DNA of 64,000 nucleotides from Pomphorhynchus laevis (lineage: Eukaryota; Acanthocephala; Palaeacanthocephala; Echinorhynchida; Pomphorhynchidae), in contig WNNJ02001595.1 of assembly GCA_012934845.2 (NCBI GenBank), positions 186,001 through 250,000 of the forward strand, in the 5' to 3' direction. The notes beneath the pieces are model-generated. The model saw only the letters and a list, made by a program, of their open reading frames with translations. It was not told where the DNA came from and did no database searches. The translations under genes and the position numbers were made by a program. Numbering within the stretch: the first letter of the stretch is position 1; each line of letters begins with the position of its first letter. This document shows, one piece after another, positions 1 through 11,085 of the stretch.

Positions 1-200
1 TGCAATGACCACACGAGACCAGAATAAGCCAATTGTGGGTCTGTGTCTCCAACTTGCGATAACCGGACTATCAAATTTGACCACTTCTTCTTGTTTTCAA
101 TATATTTTTCAAAGAATTGTAATAATTTTTTTTAACGAAAAAACGAATTTATTTGACAAAGACACTGCAAAATCATAACAAAAGTAACAATGAAAAAAAT
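1..200. other. 3' flank or 3' UTR of RLE1 copy A
   Basis: AT-rich stretch with no gene. On the minus strand it follows the C-terminal end of RLE1 copy A and contains an AATAAA-like run, so it is probably that element's 3' UTR plus flank. No TSD could be identified because the element's far end is not defined. Confidence 0.4.
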
Positions 201-1743
201 TTATCTGAGACACCATGAGCTAGCCCGCACGAGAGCTATTCCAATGGAACGTCTGAATCGGCTAATCACGTCACTGTAACGGCACTCTCTTCTCACCGCT
301 ACGTCTTTTGCTAAGCGTTTTACCAACTGTTCTGCCTCATCCACCTTGTATTGACAAAATAACTGGTATAAAAGCTGCTCTCTCGATCTTGGATATCCGT
401 TCGGAGTACTTAGCCTTTTTTCGATTCTCGTTATAACTGAACGCTGATCGTGGAGTCATTGTGGCATAGGAACGAGCATGTGTATTGAATACAGAAATGT
501 CCAGGTAGGACCGCTCAGACGGGACGCCAAACAACCCCGAACACAAGACGTCAAGACGTGCATTGCGATCTAGTGTAGTGGAAGAAGAATCGAATTGAAT
601 AGTTGGATCAACGGGAGAAAGCAGTGGCTCAGTTGTAGTTGATGAACACACCTCTGAAGTTAATTTGGCGAAAATGTCTCTGATCACATTGTGCCTTACT
701 ATTGATTTCCCTCCGCATTTGCAAGATAATGAATGAACAACACTAAGAACTTCCCCAGATACACATTTGCCCGAAGTATTTAAAATTTGCCACCCATATC
801 TGACAGAGAGACCATCGGAAAATTCTTGATTGCTTAAGCGAAACTTAGGATCATCACTAGGGCGAGCAGATAGCCACGTTGACGCGCCCTTTCGAGCGGC
901 ATGCTTTAAAATTACCTGTTCGCAGTCGTCCACTGTATTTAACAGTGACGAAAATTTTTCGGCAGCCCGGAGATTCTTTAGTTTTCTAATTTCAACTATT
1001 GACTGTTTCTGGATGGTATCAATGTCGCCTCCGAGACCTAACTCAAATAAGGGCTTACATAGTAAAGAAGAATATTCCCATTCAGATTTGGTATTCTCAT
1101 ATGGATTTGATATCCCCAAACCTCCCATTGAGAAAGGCAGACTTGCTACATCGCGCCAACACTTCTGTAAATTAAAACCAGTTATTTTGGGGATTATTTT
1201 ATTCTGTATGAAATCTTCGAGTAAAGAAAACCATTCACATTCACACTTACATGTTCTTTGTACATGAGTCCACTTATTTTGCACTGCTGCTGAAAATGCT
1301 AAGAACGCTAACTGCCGTGAATCGCTAGAGACTTCACATAACCTATCGAGCAATTTTAACCAGCGAGTTACTTGTGTTATTACCCAATCTTTTTCGAACG
1401 AACCAAAACCTATGGGAGCTCCTAAAAGTTCTACACCATTAGATACGACATGAACCCCTAAGCTGGCAAGTGAATCACATTCAAGGATAATGTTGGCGTT
1501 AACCAGAGCTGTACACTTGTTGACATTAACATGAAATCCGTATTCCGGTCCTATAGATTGCAACGATTTAAAAAAATCATAAACATTCCCCGGTGAACCA
1601 ACACATGATACATCGTCTGCATACCAACGCTGTTTTATTTGAGGATGCAAAGCGCCTAATCTATGTATTAATGGTATCGTTGCTGCCGCAAATGCTACCA
1701 TTGCCAAGGAAACCTTCCTTTGATAACAGATAATCATCGTCAA
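201..1743 (-). pseudogene. RLE1 copy A, RT catalytic half and C-terminal nuclease
   Basis: The main frame (337-1743, 468 codons) starts just after the lost TQGDP motif. It carries AMVAFAAATIPL, YADD at residues 41-44, a conserved GAPIGFGSF block, MGGLGISNP, the knuckle LSCKCGG...RHNVIRD, and the nuclease-like RLDVLCSGLFG...YLDISVF...KKAKYSERI. The frame stops after ILSIQGG. The last ~45 residues of the family (DEAEQLVKRL...SDVISRFRRS...SSWCLR) continue in another frame down to a stop at 201-203, so one more frameshift lies near 345. The catalytic Asp residues of the RT and the D...D..K spacing of the nuclease remain visible. Confidence 0.75.
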
Positions 1744-2767
1744 TGGCTAAGATTGGATCTAAACTATACGTATTCTGCAGGAATCGAGCTAAAGCAGGGC
1801 ATATCTTTTCTATATTGAGGAGAGCTAATTTCCTATTAATTCTATTAAAAGCATTATGTGCATCAATTAAAAGTAAACATGACGAGGTCGAATTAACAAA
1901 GGTTTCACGCATATCTCGCACAACGAATTCGACACCTCCCTTTTGACTTACACAAAGTTGTGAATTACCCGCAATTGACTTAATGAAAGGAGAAATGACA
2001 TTTAAAATCGTTTTAGCCATTATGCGCCTATATGCCTCACCTATTCCGATCGGTCGAACACCAGGATTTTTATCAAGGGCAATGAGCCGACTAGCGATTA
2101 ACGCTTCTGTTGAATGTTTTGGAACTCTATTACTAGCAATTCGCCTTGTCAGGTCTGCCAACGTAGAGGCCAACTGTAATGAATCCCTATCAAATGAGGT
2201 TAGCATTTGCCGCCATGATAAAGCATTAACACCCGAAGGACCCGCAGCGCCTGTAGTGCGCTTAGCACTAAGTTGAATTGCAGCTGCATCTATCGTATCG
2301 AAAAAAGAGGGATGAAAGTTATCACATTCCATGTCGATCTCCGATAATAAGGCGTCCTCACTAATTACAGCTGCATGTGGATGCTTCGCTTCAAGAATAG
2401 ACTTAACCGATTCGTTGCCGATATAATCATTTGGACTCAAAGTTTTATTGACAGAACCGTTTTCCAGGATTCTTACTGCAGAAGTAAGATTACCTGACAT
2501 TAATGATTTCACGAACAGCGACTTCCAATTGCGCTTAGAATCGTATCGTGACTGGGATACCTTTAAACGTGATTGAATACATTTACCCTCCCTTACTAAT
2601 TCATCAAAATTTTGGCTTTGCCAAAGAGACAGGCGACGCGACATCAATTGACGTACATATTTGATTTTCGAAGAACTTACTTTTTGTAAAACGCACTGAC
2701 AAATAATTGTCACCTTCATAAGCGACGAGCCTTCGACTTCATCTTCGCGACAAGCAGTTTCAAACAA
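1661..2767 (-). pseudogene. RLE1 copy A, linker and first half of RT
   Basis: This 368-codon segment holds the linker (RRLSLWQSQNFDELVREGK resembles RRILLWRGGKLNELLAEAR in copy B), the AAGPSGVNALSWRQ block, GVRPIGIGEAYRRI, and RT motif A LLLIDAHNAFN. It runs to LLSKEGF, after which copy B has TQGDP. Here those five codons are lost through a deletion of about 14 nt near 1705, which also shifts the frame, so RT motif B is gone. The reading frame is open upstream of the first Met into the truncation point near 2787. It was part of a reverse transcriptase for target-primed integration and is not functional now. Confidence 0.75.
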
Positions 2768-2787
2768 TTTGTTTAGTTCATTTTTAG

Positions 2788-3000
2788 AATTGTAATAATT
2801 GTAATAATAATTGTAATAATTATTGAAGTAAAAATTTTCTTGATTACAATCATCTTACAATCTATAGTAAATACAATCTAAAGTAAATACAATACAATAT
2901 ATACAACGATACAATACACAACATAGAAGTTTAAACACAATCACAATAAACCATACAATAGTCATCCCAAGATAAAAGAATAAAAGGGCTCCGGCCGTCG
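2788..3000. other. AT-rich spacer and 5' leader between divergent RLE1 copies
   Basis: Low-complexity TACAAT/ATAATT-rich DNA between two divergent RLE1 elements. The right part is presumably the 5' leader of copy B, since the Cys-cluster frame is open from about 3001. No promoter motif can be assigned with confidence. Confidence 0.4.
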
Positions 3001-3840
3001 AACAGTTATGCCACGAGGCACCCCCTCTTCGATAAAAAGTGTTGTTCGAGCAATGGCGTTGTTGCCAAATGCTTGAGGTGTCGGTGCGCGAGATCGAATA
3101 AACCATGTATTAATTGCTCAACTCCAAACTGCCTGCGCAAAACTCAATGCGATCAGGAATTCGGCAATCACGGTAACAACGAGTTTCAAATTGTACAGGA
3201 GCTTCAACCCTCGAACGTACGAGAATCACACGATCCAATATCCATGACAGAGAGACATTTGGAAAAATGCTCACTTGACATTGTGTACGACGAAATAATC
3301 CAATGGTGTCCAAATCTTTTTAAATTACCGATGTGTAGTGCAAGCAAGGAATTTCTTGGTCTTATTACAACGTGTTTCGATGACTTTAATAAAGCAAGAA
3401 TAGATCAAAATGATCCTTTGAAAAGGGCCACCGTGCTATGCCAAATTCTTTTGCAGAGAATTCCGACACGGAAAGTTAACCTAACTAGGAAAACACTGGA
3501 ACGGAGAATACTACTTTGGAGAGGGGGAAAACTTAATGAGTTACTGGCAGAAGCGCGATTTATTCAAAAGTGTCGGGTAAGTGAACTAGAAAAAGATGGG
3601 AACATGTCCACATCAAATACAAAAAAGGCTGTCAATCTTATTAAATCTGGAAAAATCAGCAAAGCATTGCGATTATTAAAACAACGGTCTGGTTGTGGAA
3701 TATTGTCATTGGGAACGGAACTTTACGGTATCATCGTGCTTCAAAAACTAAGGGAGCTTCATCCTACTAAAGCGTCGGCGTCTGAAAGCCTGATGCTTAG
3801 AGATAGGTGGAACATCATGCCTCACGATTTTATTATTTGA
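3001..3840 (+). pseudogene. RLE1 copy B, N-terminal zinc cluster and linker
   Basis: The frame is open from 3001. It reads a Cys-rich cluster KCCSSNG..AKCLRCRCAR, then PCINCSTPNCLRKTQC, which resembles the CxCxR...PCxNC...CxN clusters at the N-terminus of RPIGIGE-type retroelements and probably binds zinc and nucleic acid. A coiled, basic linker follows. No good ATG is in frame before the cluster (an ATG at 3008 is in another frame), so the natural start has been lost or lies behind a frameshift. The frame ends at 3840, where the next block continues in another frame from about 3810. Confidence 0.6.
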
Positions 3841-5184
3841 CGCCAGAGGAAGTTATAACAGCAGCAAAACGAACACGCGGATCTGCTGGTCCGTCTGGAG
3901 TAGACTCTGATGGTTGGAGACATTTTCTTACATCATTTGGTAATAGTGCATACCTTCTAGCCGACAAGATATGTGAATTCGCAATTAAGTAATCGACTGA
4001 ATCTATTAAGCCATCTCTTCTGCAGGCATATACAGTAAGCCGTTTGATACCATTAAACAATATGCCTGGTGTCAGACCAATTGGAATTGGTGAGGTAGTG
4101 AAAAGAATAATTGGTCGTGCTTTGCTTTTACGCATCAAAAATGATCTGACATCAGTCTGTGAGAGTTTTCAACTATGCGCTGGACAACGATGTGGTACCG
4201 AAATCGATGTCCATTCAGTCCGAACAGCGTTTGAAAAATCGGCAGACAATTGTGTGCTATTGTTAGATGCAAGAAACGCATTTAATTGTGTTAACAGAGA
4301 AATGGCTCTAACAAACATGAAATATATATGTCCAGCTTTATCGACGATATTAAATAACACGTATGGGCAACCATCAATTCTTACTGTCGATAATATAACG
4401 CTATTGTCGACTGAAGGATTCACACAAGGGGATCCGCTGGCCATGGCTGCTTACGCTGCTGCATCAATGCCCCTAATTGACAGATTGAGTAAGATTGCAC
4501 TTAGAGCTATCCACTGTTGGTACGCAGACGATGGAGCATGTGTCAGAAAAATCGATGACCTCTTAAAAGTGTGGGAATGTGTCAAGCAGTTGGGCACTTT
4601 ATGGATACTTTGTAAATCCTACAAAATGCATGTTTCTCACACACGACGTAGAGCTGGGGACTAATCTAAAGCGATTTGCAGACGATGCCGTACCTATACA
4701 TAAAGATGGTGCCAAATACCTAGGAAGCTTTATAGGTATCGGCGAATACGTGAAGTCACGAGTTAAAGAAACGGTCGACGATTGGAATAAGTCACTTGAT
4801 CAGCTTCATGAGATTGCATTATTCAACGCATTCTCGGCTTATATTCTATTGACAAAGGCATATCAACACCAACTGACTTATTTATTCAGAACTTGCAAAA
4901 CCACAAACAGTTGGTTTGAAAGCTTTCGTTCGCGGCTGTTCGAGCACTTATTACCTCATATGTTAGGTACCGGACCGATTGGAGAGGAAGATAGAATACT
5001 AATTACACTTCCGTTCAAATTTGGTGGACTCGGAATTTATAACACAACCGAAAGAGGAAATGTGGATTACGTGAACTCGTTAAAGATGTTCGAGCTAAAT
5101 AGGAATATCTGTCAAAATTCTGTTCTTCTGGATAATCGACGAAATTTGCTGAGCCACATCCGACATTCCAATTTTAGCAGATAG
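3807..5184 (+). pseudogene. RLE1 copy B, RT domain in several frames
   Basis: Three consecutive frames (3807-3992, 4044-4664, 4579-5184) together cover the RT. They contain SAGPSGVDSDGW, GVRPIGIGEVVKRI, LLLDARNAFN (motif A), GFTQGDPLAM (motif B), CWYADDGACV (motif C) and KFGGLGIYN in the thumb region. Breaks fall near 3990 and 4580-4660. The catalytic Asp residues survive, but no single frame spans motifs A to the thumb. The product would have reverse-transcribed its RNA at a nicked target. Confidence 0.7.
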
Positions 5185-6003
5185 GCTCATATTTCATCAG
5201 GTCTCATCTAATCTTCGGAGAGGGATCTTGTTTCGATTCTTAAAAATGCCAATACAACTGTAGCGTCGTCATGGCTGAATCCAGCGTATGACCTAGCGGG
5301 TACATTTCTAACTTCGAGTGAATTTCAAGACGCTGTTGCAGTACGATATGGCTGGCTACCAAACTCAATGGCAAATAAGTGCCCTTGCGATACCGGATTT
5401 GATATTACGCATGCCCTGTCATGCCCGACTGGAGTATTTAATTTTGTCCGTCACAATATTGTAATCGATGAAATATCTAAATGTTTAAGCACGTTTTGTA
5501 AGTGCGTAATAAAAGAACCCCAACTTAATCATGTACCTCAATCTATTGAATTCGATAACAATACAACATCACGGGATAGAGATGCAAGGGCAGATATTTC
5601 TTGCAGCGGCCTATTTGGAATTGCTACGGACCGATCCTTCATGGATATATGCGTTTTTAACTCTTTGGCTCCGTGATACTTCGTATCAAGAATATCAGAC
5701 CCCTTCAAATACCACGAAAATCGCAAAAATGCAAAATATAATGAACGAATAGTGAAAGTCGAGCATGCATCCTTTCATCCGATTATATTATCGACCACAG
5801 GAGGGATGGGTCCGACAACGAACGCTGTACTGAAACAAATATCAAGTCAGATATCCACTCGCACTCATTCTTCGTACAATGATTGTATACGAACCTTACG
5901 ATCAAGGATCTCAACCCTTATTGCAAAGGCTGTTTCAATGTCAATAAGGATGAAACCTTACGCATGTCAGAAAGCAGACATGTCAGAAAGCAACAACCAA
6001 TGA
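5185..6003 (+). pseudogene. RLE1 copy B, C-terminal knuckle and nuclease
   Basis: Frame 5368-5676 carries CPCDTGFDITHALSC and RHNIVIDEI, the Cys/His knuckle, then RDRDARADISCSGLFG...SFMDICVF, the nuclease-like block with paired Asp residues. Frame 5752-6003 resumes with HPIILSTTGGMGPTTNAV and ends with an SRISTLIAK helix. In between, ENRKNAKYNER is readable in a third frame near 5700-5750. The block corresponds to the restriction-like nuclease of RLE-type retroelements, which nicks the target site. It is broken by at least two frameshifts. Confidence 0.65.
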
Positions 6004-6060
6004 TTACACAAAATCACAAATAACGTTTTAGGTTAAATAGTGATAATAAAATAAGAGCCA

Positions 6061-6539
6061 TTTGCGGGTAACCCGTAAATTGTAATTGTCTGTTATCAAT
6101 AATAAATTTTGATTTAAAAAAATTATTGTATAATTATAATAATTGTATAAGTATTGTAATTCTTCCCGGTATTTTGTGACGATTTTATGTATCTGAATAT
6201 GTCCACTACTTGGAATCGATGGGTGGCATTGAAAGCACTGTAATTTTTCACTGAGAGTAAGAAACTTGTGATTTGTCACTTTACTCTGTGTTACAGTGAG
6301 TTTCGTAAAAGGTAAATTTTTACCTTTAATATCTACAGCGCTGTTCGCATTTAAAATGCAAACGATTATAAATGATATGTACTGAGACCTGGTAAAATGC
6401 ATAAGACGCTAAGATGTCTACATGTTTCTCAATTCGCATCCTGCAATACTACCATCTACTTCACTATTCTTCTAGATAGAAAGCGCGTAAATTTATCATC
6501 CACAAAAAAGATGTAAAAACCTTCCAAATATCAACTTAA
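6061..6539. other. Intergenic AT-rich stretch with one weak minus-strand ORF
   Basis: No recognisable gene. A 124-codon minus-strand frame (6028-6402) begins with a secretory-signal-like stretch (SQYISFIIVCILNANSA) and contains the Cys pair LQCFQC. A GT at 6322-6323 and an AG at 6251-6252 could bound a 73-nt intron, but splicing it removes the Cys frame. I do not claim a gene. Confidence 0.2.
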
Positions 6540-6589
6540 TAAGGTGAATGTATGTCTTAATCATCACAGCCCAAAGGTAAGTGATGCTT

Positions 6590-7610
6590 CTGTTACTTCT
6601 GACAATGGAGAATTACTTTTCCCAATCCCCAAACTTGTTAATCTGGGGATTATCAAAATAATAAAGCCTTTAGAGAGGCACATGTTATACAACACTTTTC
6701 TCAGAATTTGTCTCTAAAATGAACAACAGAATAATTTTCAACAATGTTCGATATAACAACAGTGGTATTAAGATATCGCTCTCATCCCAGGATCTCCTGG
6801 AGAGCTATGAGAGTTTTTTCAACGCGAACTTTAAAGATTTGGGCGTATTCGAGTGCAAACCCATCCAAGCATCATTGAAAATAGCCAATCTTTCGGCTCA
6901 CTTGGATGATGGGGATATTAAGATGCTAAAAAACTTATAAAATTACTAACTTCCGCCCCCTGATAGGAAAAAACGGCTTCCCGTTACCAATTGGTTTTTC
7001 AGCGGCGACGGGACAGGCTGAGTTATTGGAAAAGACGACATGTAATCCCTTTATGGGCTTTAACCTAAAATTCAAAATTGTCGGCAGTGAGGAGTACACT
7101 TATCCTCACTGTAGTCGGTGCCATAAGTGGGGGCACTGGGCTTCCAGCTGTTCCCTACCGACTACATGTGGGGTGTGTAGTTCCTCTTCTTGCCCGGCTG
7201 CAGAGAGCGACACCAAATGTACGCCCCCCCCATCCTGCTCCAACTGTGGGGAGAGCCACCCAGCCTGGAGTAGAAGATGTGTCTTCTTTAAGAAGTACAG
7301 TAGTTTGTTTTAATCTTCTGCGAGGAAACCTGGGTCTTATTATGGTGCCGCGACATCGGCTCCCCAGAATGCCTGTAGAGGTATGTATGACCAAGAACTA
7401 TTTCATGCTATGGACCTCAGATCGGCAGAGTCCAGAAAACAAACAGAAGAGTTGGTGAAATCCTTACTTTCTGCTCTACTAGCGTCGCCGACAGTGCCAG
7501 CTAACTCGGTGATTCCTCCTTCCTCAGAAATTCCAGCTTCGAAAAAGAGGGGGTTTCGGCCGAAGCCGTTCCCCCTTAAAGATCGGCAAAATGCTGAAGG
7601 GCAAGATTAA
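6590..7610 (+). pseudogene. J1 ORF1 (gag-like, CCHC knuckles)
   Basis: The pieces are 6590-6700 (FPIPKLVNLGIIKIIKP), 6719-6940 (RIIFNNVRYNNSGIKISLS..., an RRM-like region in J2), 7026-7313 (knuckles) and 7383-7610 (C-terminus with SEIPASKKRGFRP). The knuckles are CSRCHKWGHWASSC (C-x2-C-x4-H-x4-C), a Cys-rich middle unit and CSNCGESHPAWSRRC. Such ORF1 proteins bind the element RNA and form the ribonucleoprotein. Stops or frameshifts separate the parts near 6715, 6940 and 7315, so the ORF is dead. Confidence 0.65.
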
Positions 7611-7747
7611 AAGCGCCTCAAAGGGAAATGACGATAATGCCCGGGGGCAAGTACCCACTCTGGGCGGCGCTAGAGATGGAAGGGGTAACCCCTCCACCTC
7701 TAGCTCTGTCTAGGGTGAGGCAATCCCCTTCCAGCTAAACTAACACA

Positions 7748-9913
7748 ATGCAAAGCAATCAAGAGCCTTTTTCACTGAATATCCTTCAGTGGAATTCGGG
7801 AGGTGCTTCTGCCCTTAGCCTTTCTATCTGGTAGAGATGCAGATGTTATAGTCCTTCAGGAGACGCGGTCTATCCGTATCCCCCAGGATATTACTCGATT
7901 TATCCCTAAGCACATATACACCCACTTTACTCCTTACATAACCCCTCCTCACTCCTCTTCATCACAAGGTCTTTTAACCCTAGTAAAAAGCTCCTTAAGA
8001 TCATCCCTCCTATTAAACTACTCTTGTCCAGCCCTATCTTGTTTAGCTATATCACTTTGTAAGAACGGTAAGCGTATAAGCATAGCCAATAGTCTATATT
8101 CGGCCAGGAGAAATTCACAAGAACCGTGACCTCCTGGATCAAATATTGGGGAGCGGTTATGACATGTTACTTGGTGACTTCAACGACAGAACTGGTCGTT
8201 GGATTAATGCAGCACTCCGCAGAGCAAGGATCGACTATCTTATTCATAAACCACCTTCCCCCACCTTTCATTGCTCTACAACAAATTCTCTCCTCGACAT
8301 ATTACTGCTACATAAGATGTGGTTGTTGAAACCCATTTGCACCGAGCAGTCGCGTCAACAACAGACCACCTCTCATGACCTAATTCGCTGGCGGCTAGAG
8401 GACGATACGTTGCTTAGGAGAAGGTTTCACTTTGATCCTATTAGAGTGGCCTTCTTTCAGGCAGCTATCCAACTCTTCCCCAGAATTGGAATTGAGAGTT
8501 TGACCGAATTTAATTCCTACCTCTCATCGCAAGCTACCGCGATCCTTTCGACTACCTATAAAGGTCGAATATACAATCCTACTCCAACAAAGCTCAAGGT
8601 CCTAGCTAAAATGTTGCACCTTCCCAATCTCTCTGTTTCCGCCAGACAAGCCCTCTCGAATGAATACTGGAGCACTAAGATATAGGCTCCAGCTGAGTAG
8701 GGATAAGGCAAGCATTTCTCGCCTTTACCCTTCTCAGTCTTCCTTCTGGAAGATATTCAAGAAGGAGAAGTTTGTCTGTTGGAAGGATAGAGCACTAGGT
8801 TGGATTCGGTAGAATAGGCCTTGATAAAGTTTTGGAGGAGTCACTATCCCTACACAATTATGGAGCCACTCAATCACCCCAACCAATCCCGCCTTGGTGT
8901 GACTTCAGGAGTAGGGACTTGTCTGTTACAGATATCCTTAACTCCTGGGGGCCACTCCCGGGCACCTCCAGAACCCATGCGCCACTCTCCACTCGTGTTT
9001 GTCAGCTTTTGACATACAGTCAGAGAAAGGAGGATCGCCATAACAATGCTATTAGCCTCCCCGTCCGACATTGCTGGAATAAACATCAGCCGTCGTGTTT
9101 TTATACCAAAAAAGAAGTCGATTTCATGTCCTAAAGATCTGCGGCCCATCTCGATTCAAAACGCCCTCATATCCATCTACGAGAAAGCGCTTGCGCGTAA
9201 AATCCGCGATCATCTAAGTAGGCGAAATTTAATCCCACCAGGTTTTCATGGGTACGTAAAAGATCGCTCGGTCCATTCAGCAATAGGTGAAGTGCAACAG
9301 TTTTGTCAGGATAACAGTCATCAGCTTGCTGTGGCTGTTTTTCTTGACTTCTCTGCCGCATTTGACCGTATTTCCATTCCTTTTGTTATCACTTCTCTCA
9401 GGTCCCTCGGGTTGCCTGCGAGAATTGTTAACAGGGTGGAAGATATTGCTGTACACCAAGCGGTTCTACTATGAAGACGACCCTGATGCGCGTCAGTTCT
9501 ACCCTATTACAGGTGTACCTCAAGGATCCCCACTTTCTCCTATCTTATATCTTGCTGCATCCATTGTACTATTCAAGAATTTTAAACGTGATCAACATCT
9601 TGTGGTATACGCTGATGATACCACAGCCCTCTTCTCTGGACGCAGGTGCAAATATGTAGTATCTGACATCAGCCGTTTCTTTACAAGATTAAAAGATCAG
9701 CTGCCTTTTTCCAACCTTGTTTTAAACTCCTCCAAATCGCAGGTGGTTGTCTTTCATGGCGCCCCAGGCGACCAAAGAAAAAAACTTCAAGAGATTAGCA
9801 CTCTCAGCTCTATCCTTCCTATCCTGATTGCAGCATCAACCTCTCCCTACCTTCACAAGTCGAGTAAAATACCTGGGGTTTACCATTACGGTGAACTGGT
9901 CAGCGAAAGCTGA
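7748..9913 (+). pseudogene. J1 ORF2 (APE endonuclease and RT), broken and 3'-truncated
   Basis: It begins with ATG at 7748 (MQSNQEPF...ILQWNSGG), the usual APE N-terminus, but shifts frame by about 7800. EN pieces run through 8126-8685 (VLQETRS at 7850, LLGDFNDRTGRW at 8165). A spacer follows, then the RT: 9046-9474 (RRVFIPKKKSISCPKDLRPISIQN, PPGFHGYVKDRS, VFLDFSAAFDRIS) and 9470-9913 (ITGVPQGSPLSPILYLAAS, LVVYADDTTALF). Motifs A, B and C are all visible but in two frames. At least four breaks exist. No RNase H or 3' UTR is left. Confidence 0.7.
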
Positions 9914-9937
9914 TCAGTTCACCGTAATGGAATCACG
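9892..9937. repeat. Fold-back hairpin at J1/X1 junction
   Basis: CCATTACGGTGAACTGGTC AGC, then GAAA, then the reverse complement of the same 22 nt with a single G/A difference that still allows a G-U pair. The left arm is native J sequence (J2 has the same block on the other strand at about 54494-54515). The right arm is the inverted copy and abuts X1 sequence at 9937. It is best read as a templated snap-back made during insertion or break repair. Confidence 0.75.
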
Positions 9938-10545
9938 GAAAGACGGAGTGATCGAACGGAAATCACGTCTGAGAGAGCGGTGATAGACTCGAAAAGCATG
10001 GCAGAGTCGACGCTTTGAGAGTAGGCATTGGATGTCAAACCATGGGGCACGGTGCAAGCGACGGTGTGGGTGATACTTGAAGGGCAAGAGAATATCGAGA
10101 GTGGATGTGAGCTCAGAGTCGAAAAGAAAGGCGAGATCGTGAGGAGATGAATATTTTATTGTGGGTAATGATAGAGACGATTTGAGTAAGGCAGAGCGGA
10201 GAAGGGAGAGGTCAAGATTTCTCCAAGGGCGACGTAGGATTGTAGGTGTGTGAGGAGGGGTGTGGTTGCGAGTGAGATCAAGGGTGATAAGAAAGTGATT
10301 GGATAGACTAGGATCAGAGATGGACAGTGAGGTGTAGGCTGCAAAATGATCGGGGACAGCGATGATGTCGAGTGCCCCACCAAGTATATATGTGGGGTCA
10401 GTGGAGATAAGTTTGTAATTGTAGTTGGATAGAATGTTGATGAACCGGATGGAATCCGTCGAAGATGGGCGGTATAGGCGGATATTGAAGTCGCCTAGAA
10501 CGAGTGAAGGGATTGAGGACAAAGAACAATGAGAAAAGAGGTCAG
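9937..10545 (-). mobile_element. X1 LINE fragment (endonuclease end and linker of ORF2)
   Basis: The minus-strand frame 9914-10522 reads LGDFNIRLYRPSSTDSIRF, LGGALDIIAVPDHF, SLSNHFLITLDL and HRAPWFDIQCLLSKRR. It matches residues ~160-365 of the long X1 ORF2 at 45.5 kb almost word for word. It includes the GDFN motif of APE endonucleases; the SDH motif is changed to SNH, a lost catalytic Asp. Both ends are truncated and no 3' hairpin is present. It joins J1 at the fold-back on its left. Confidence 0.75.
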
Positions 10546-11085
10546 CAAGTAGTATTCAGCTAATAGTATATATTAAAGTTCTTGACCTAATTAGCCGTCG
10601 ACCACAAACATCAGAAACGAAAATGAAAGTCTTAACAAATCCCTTCTTCCAAGCTACTCGTTCCCCTGCCAGTCGCTCCAATATAATCAACCAATTGTCA
10701 CGATATGTTCGCAATCCAACGTTGGTCTTTTGAAATATATACGGTCGTGCAATTTGCTCAAGGCTTCTTTTGAGAGTCTTTATGACTTACCACTAAAACG
10801 TATCCATGATGATTTTGGCGGATCAAGAAGCGTCAGGCGATTGTTAGCTAATAGCAAACAATTATAATATTATACGTACGTTAATGAGAGGACGCAAGAA
10901 ATCAGGTACGACCGACACCAACTTTGCTCGACTACACGACAGTGCTCGACACACTACTGAATCGTTTGGACCATGATTGCCTGCGACAACAGGAAGTCTA
11001 AAGAATATTTCTATGTGGATTTTGTGCAAATAAACTTATCCGTAACCTCTCCCATCAGCAATATCAAACACCAACACGTCCACTC
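10546..11085. other. Unassigned spacer
   Basis: No supported gene. A plus-strand frame around 10580-10730 (FFQATRSPASRSNIINQLSRY) has the flavour of the C-terminal tail of a LINE ORF2, but I could not assign it to J, X or Y. The rest is AT-rich with nothing recognisable. Confidence 0.25.

Larger units (their letters stand above)
201..2787 (-). mobile_element. RLE1 copy A: 5'-truncated non-LTR retroelement, RT plus C-terminal nuclease
   Basis: A degenerate retroelement read leftward. In order it carries a helical basic linker, the start of the RT with the signature GVRPIGIGE, the RT motif LLLIDAHNAFN, the catalytic YADD, a thumb region ending MGGLGISNP, a Cys/His knuckle (LSCKCGG then RHN), and a nuclease-like block RLDV...YLDISVF...ENRKKAKY. 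This order matches the restriction-like-endonuclease (RLE) branch of non-LTR elements (R2/CRE superfamily in the broad sense), although RPIGIGE-type elements form their own lineage. The zinc cluster seen at the 5' end of copy B is missing, so the copy is 5' truncated. It lies head to head with copy B about 60-280 bp away. Confidence 0.8.
2850..6060 (+). mobile_element. RLE1 copy B: near full-length but broken non-LTR retroelement
   Basis: This is the same family as copy A but with the 5' end retained. It encodes, across several frames, an N-terminal Cys cluster, basic linker, GVRPIGIGE RT with TQGDP and YADD, the KFGGLGIYN block, an ALSCPTG/RHN knuckle, and the C-terminal nuclease. At least five frame breaks separate the pieces, so it is dead. 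The C-terminus ends at a stop at about 6001-6003, followed by an AT-rich 3' region. Compared with copy A it keeps TQGDP, while A keeps longer uninterrupted frames. The two copies differ enough to be separate old insertions rather than a recent inverted duplication. Confidence 0.8.
6540..9913 (+). mobile_element. J1: Jockey/I-like LINE, 3'-truncated
   Basis: A LINE with a gag-like ORF1 carrying three Cys/His knuckles, then ORF2 with an APE-type endonuclease (ILQWNSGG start, GDFND) and an RT (DLRPISIQN, LDFSAAFD, GVPQGSPLSP, YADDTTALF). It is the same family as J2 at 54.2-57.8 kb. It stops at 9913, about where J2 reads VTVNWS, so the RT thumb and 3' UTR are missing. It is joined to an X1 fragment through a fold-back (9892-9937). 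Frameshifts occur in both ORFs. The 5' boundary is approximate, set by the first similarity to J2 ORF1 (KVSDASVTSD versus KVSYVSEKS). Confidence 0.75.

Noticed and set aside
6028-6402. Secreted Ly6-like gene (signal peptide plus LQCFQC)
   Set aside because: Splicing the visible GT/AG intron destroys the Cys frame, and the unspliced frame ends in low-complexity Tyr/Asn/Leu sequence.
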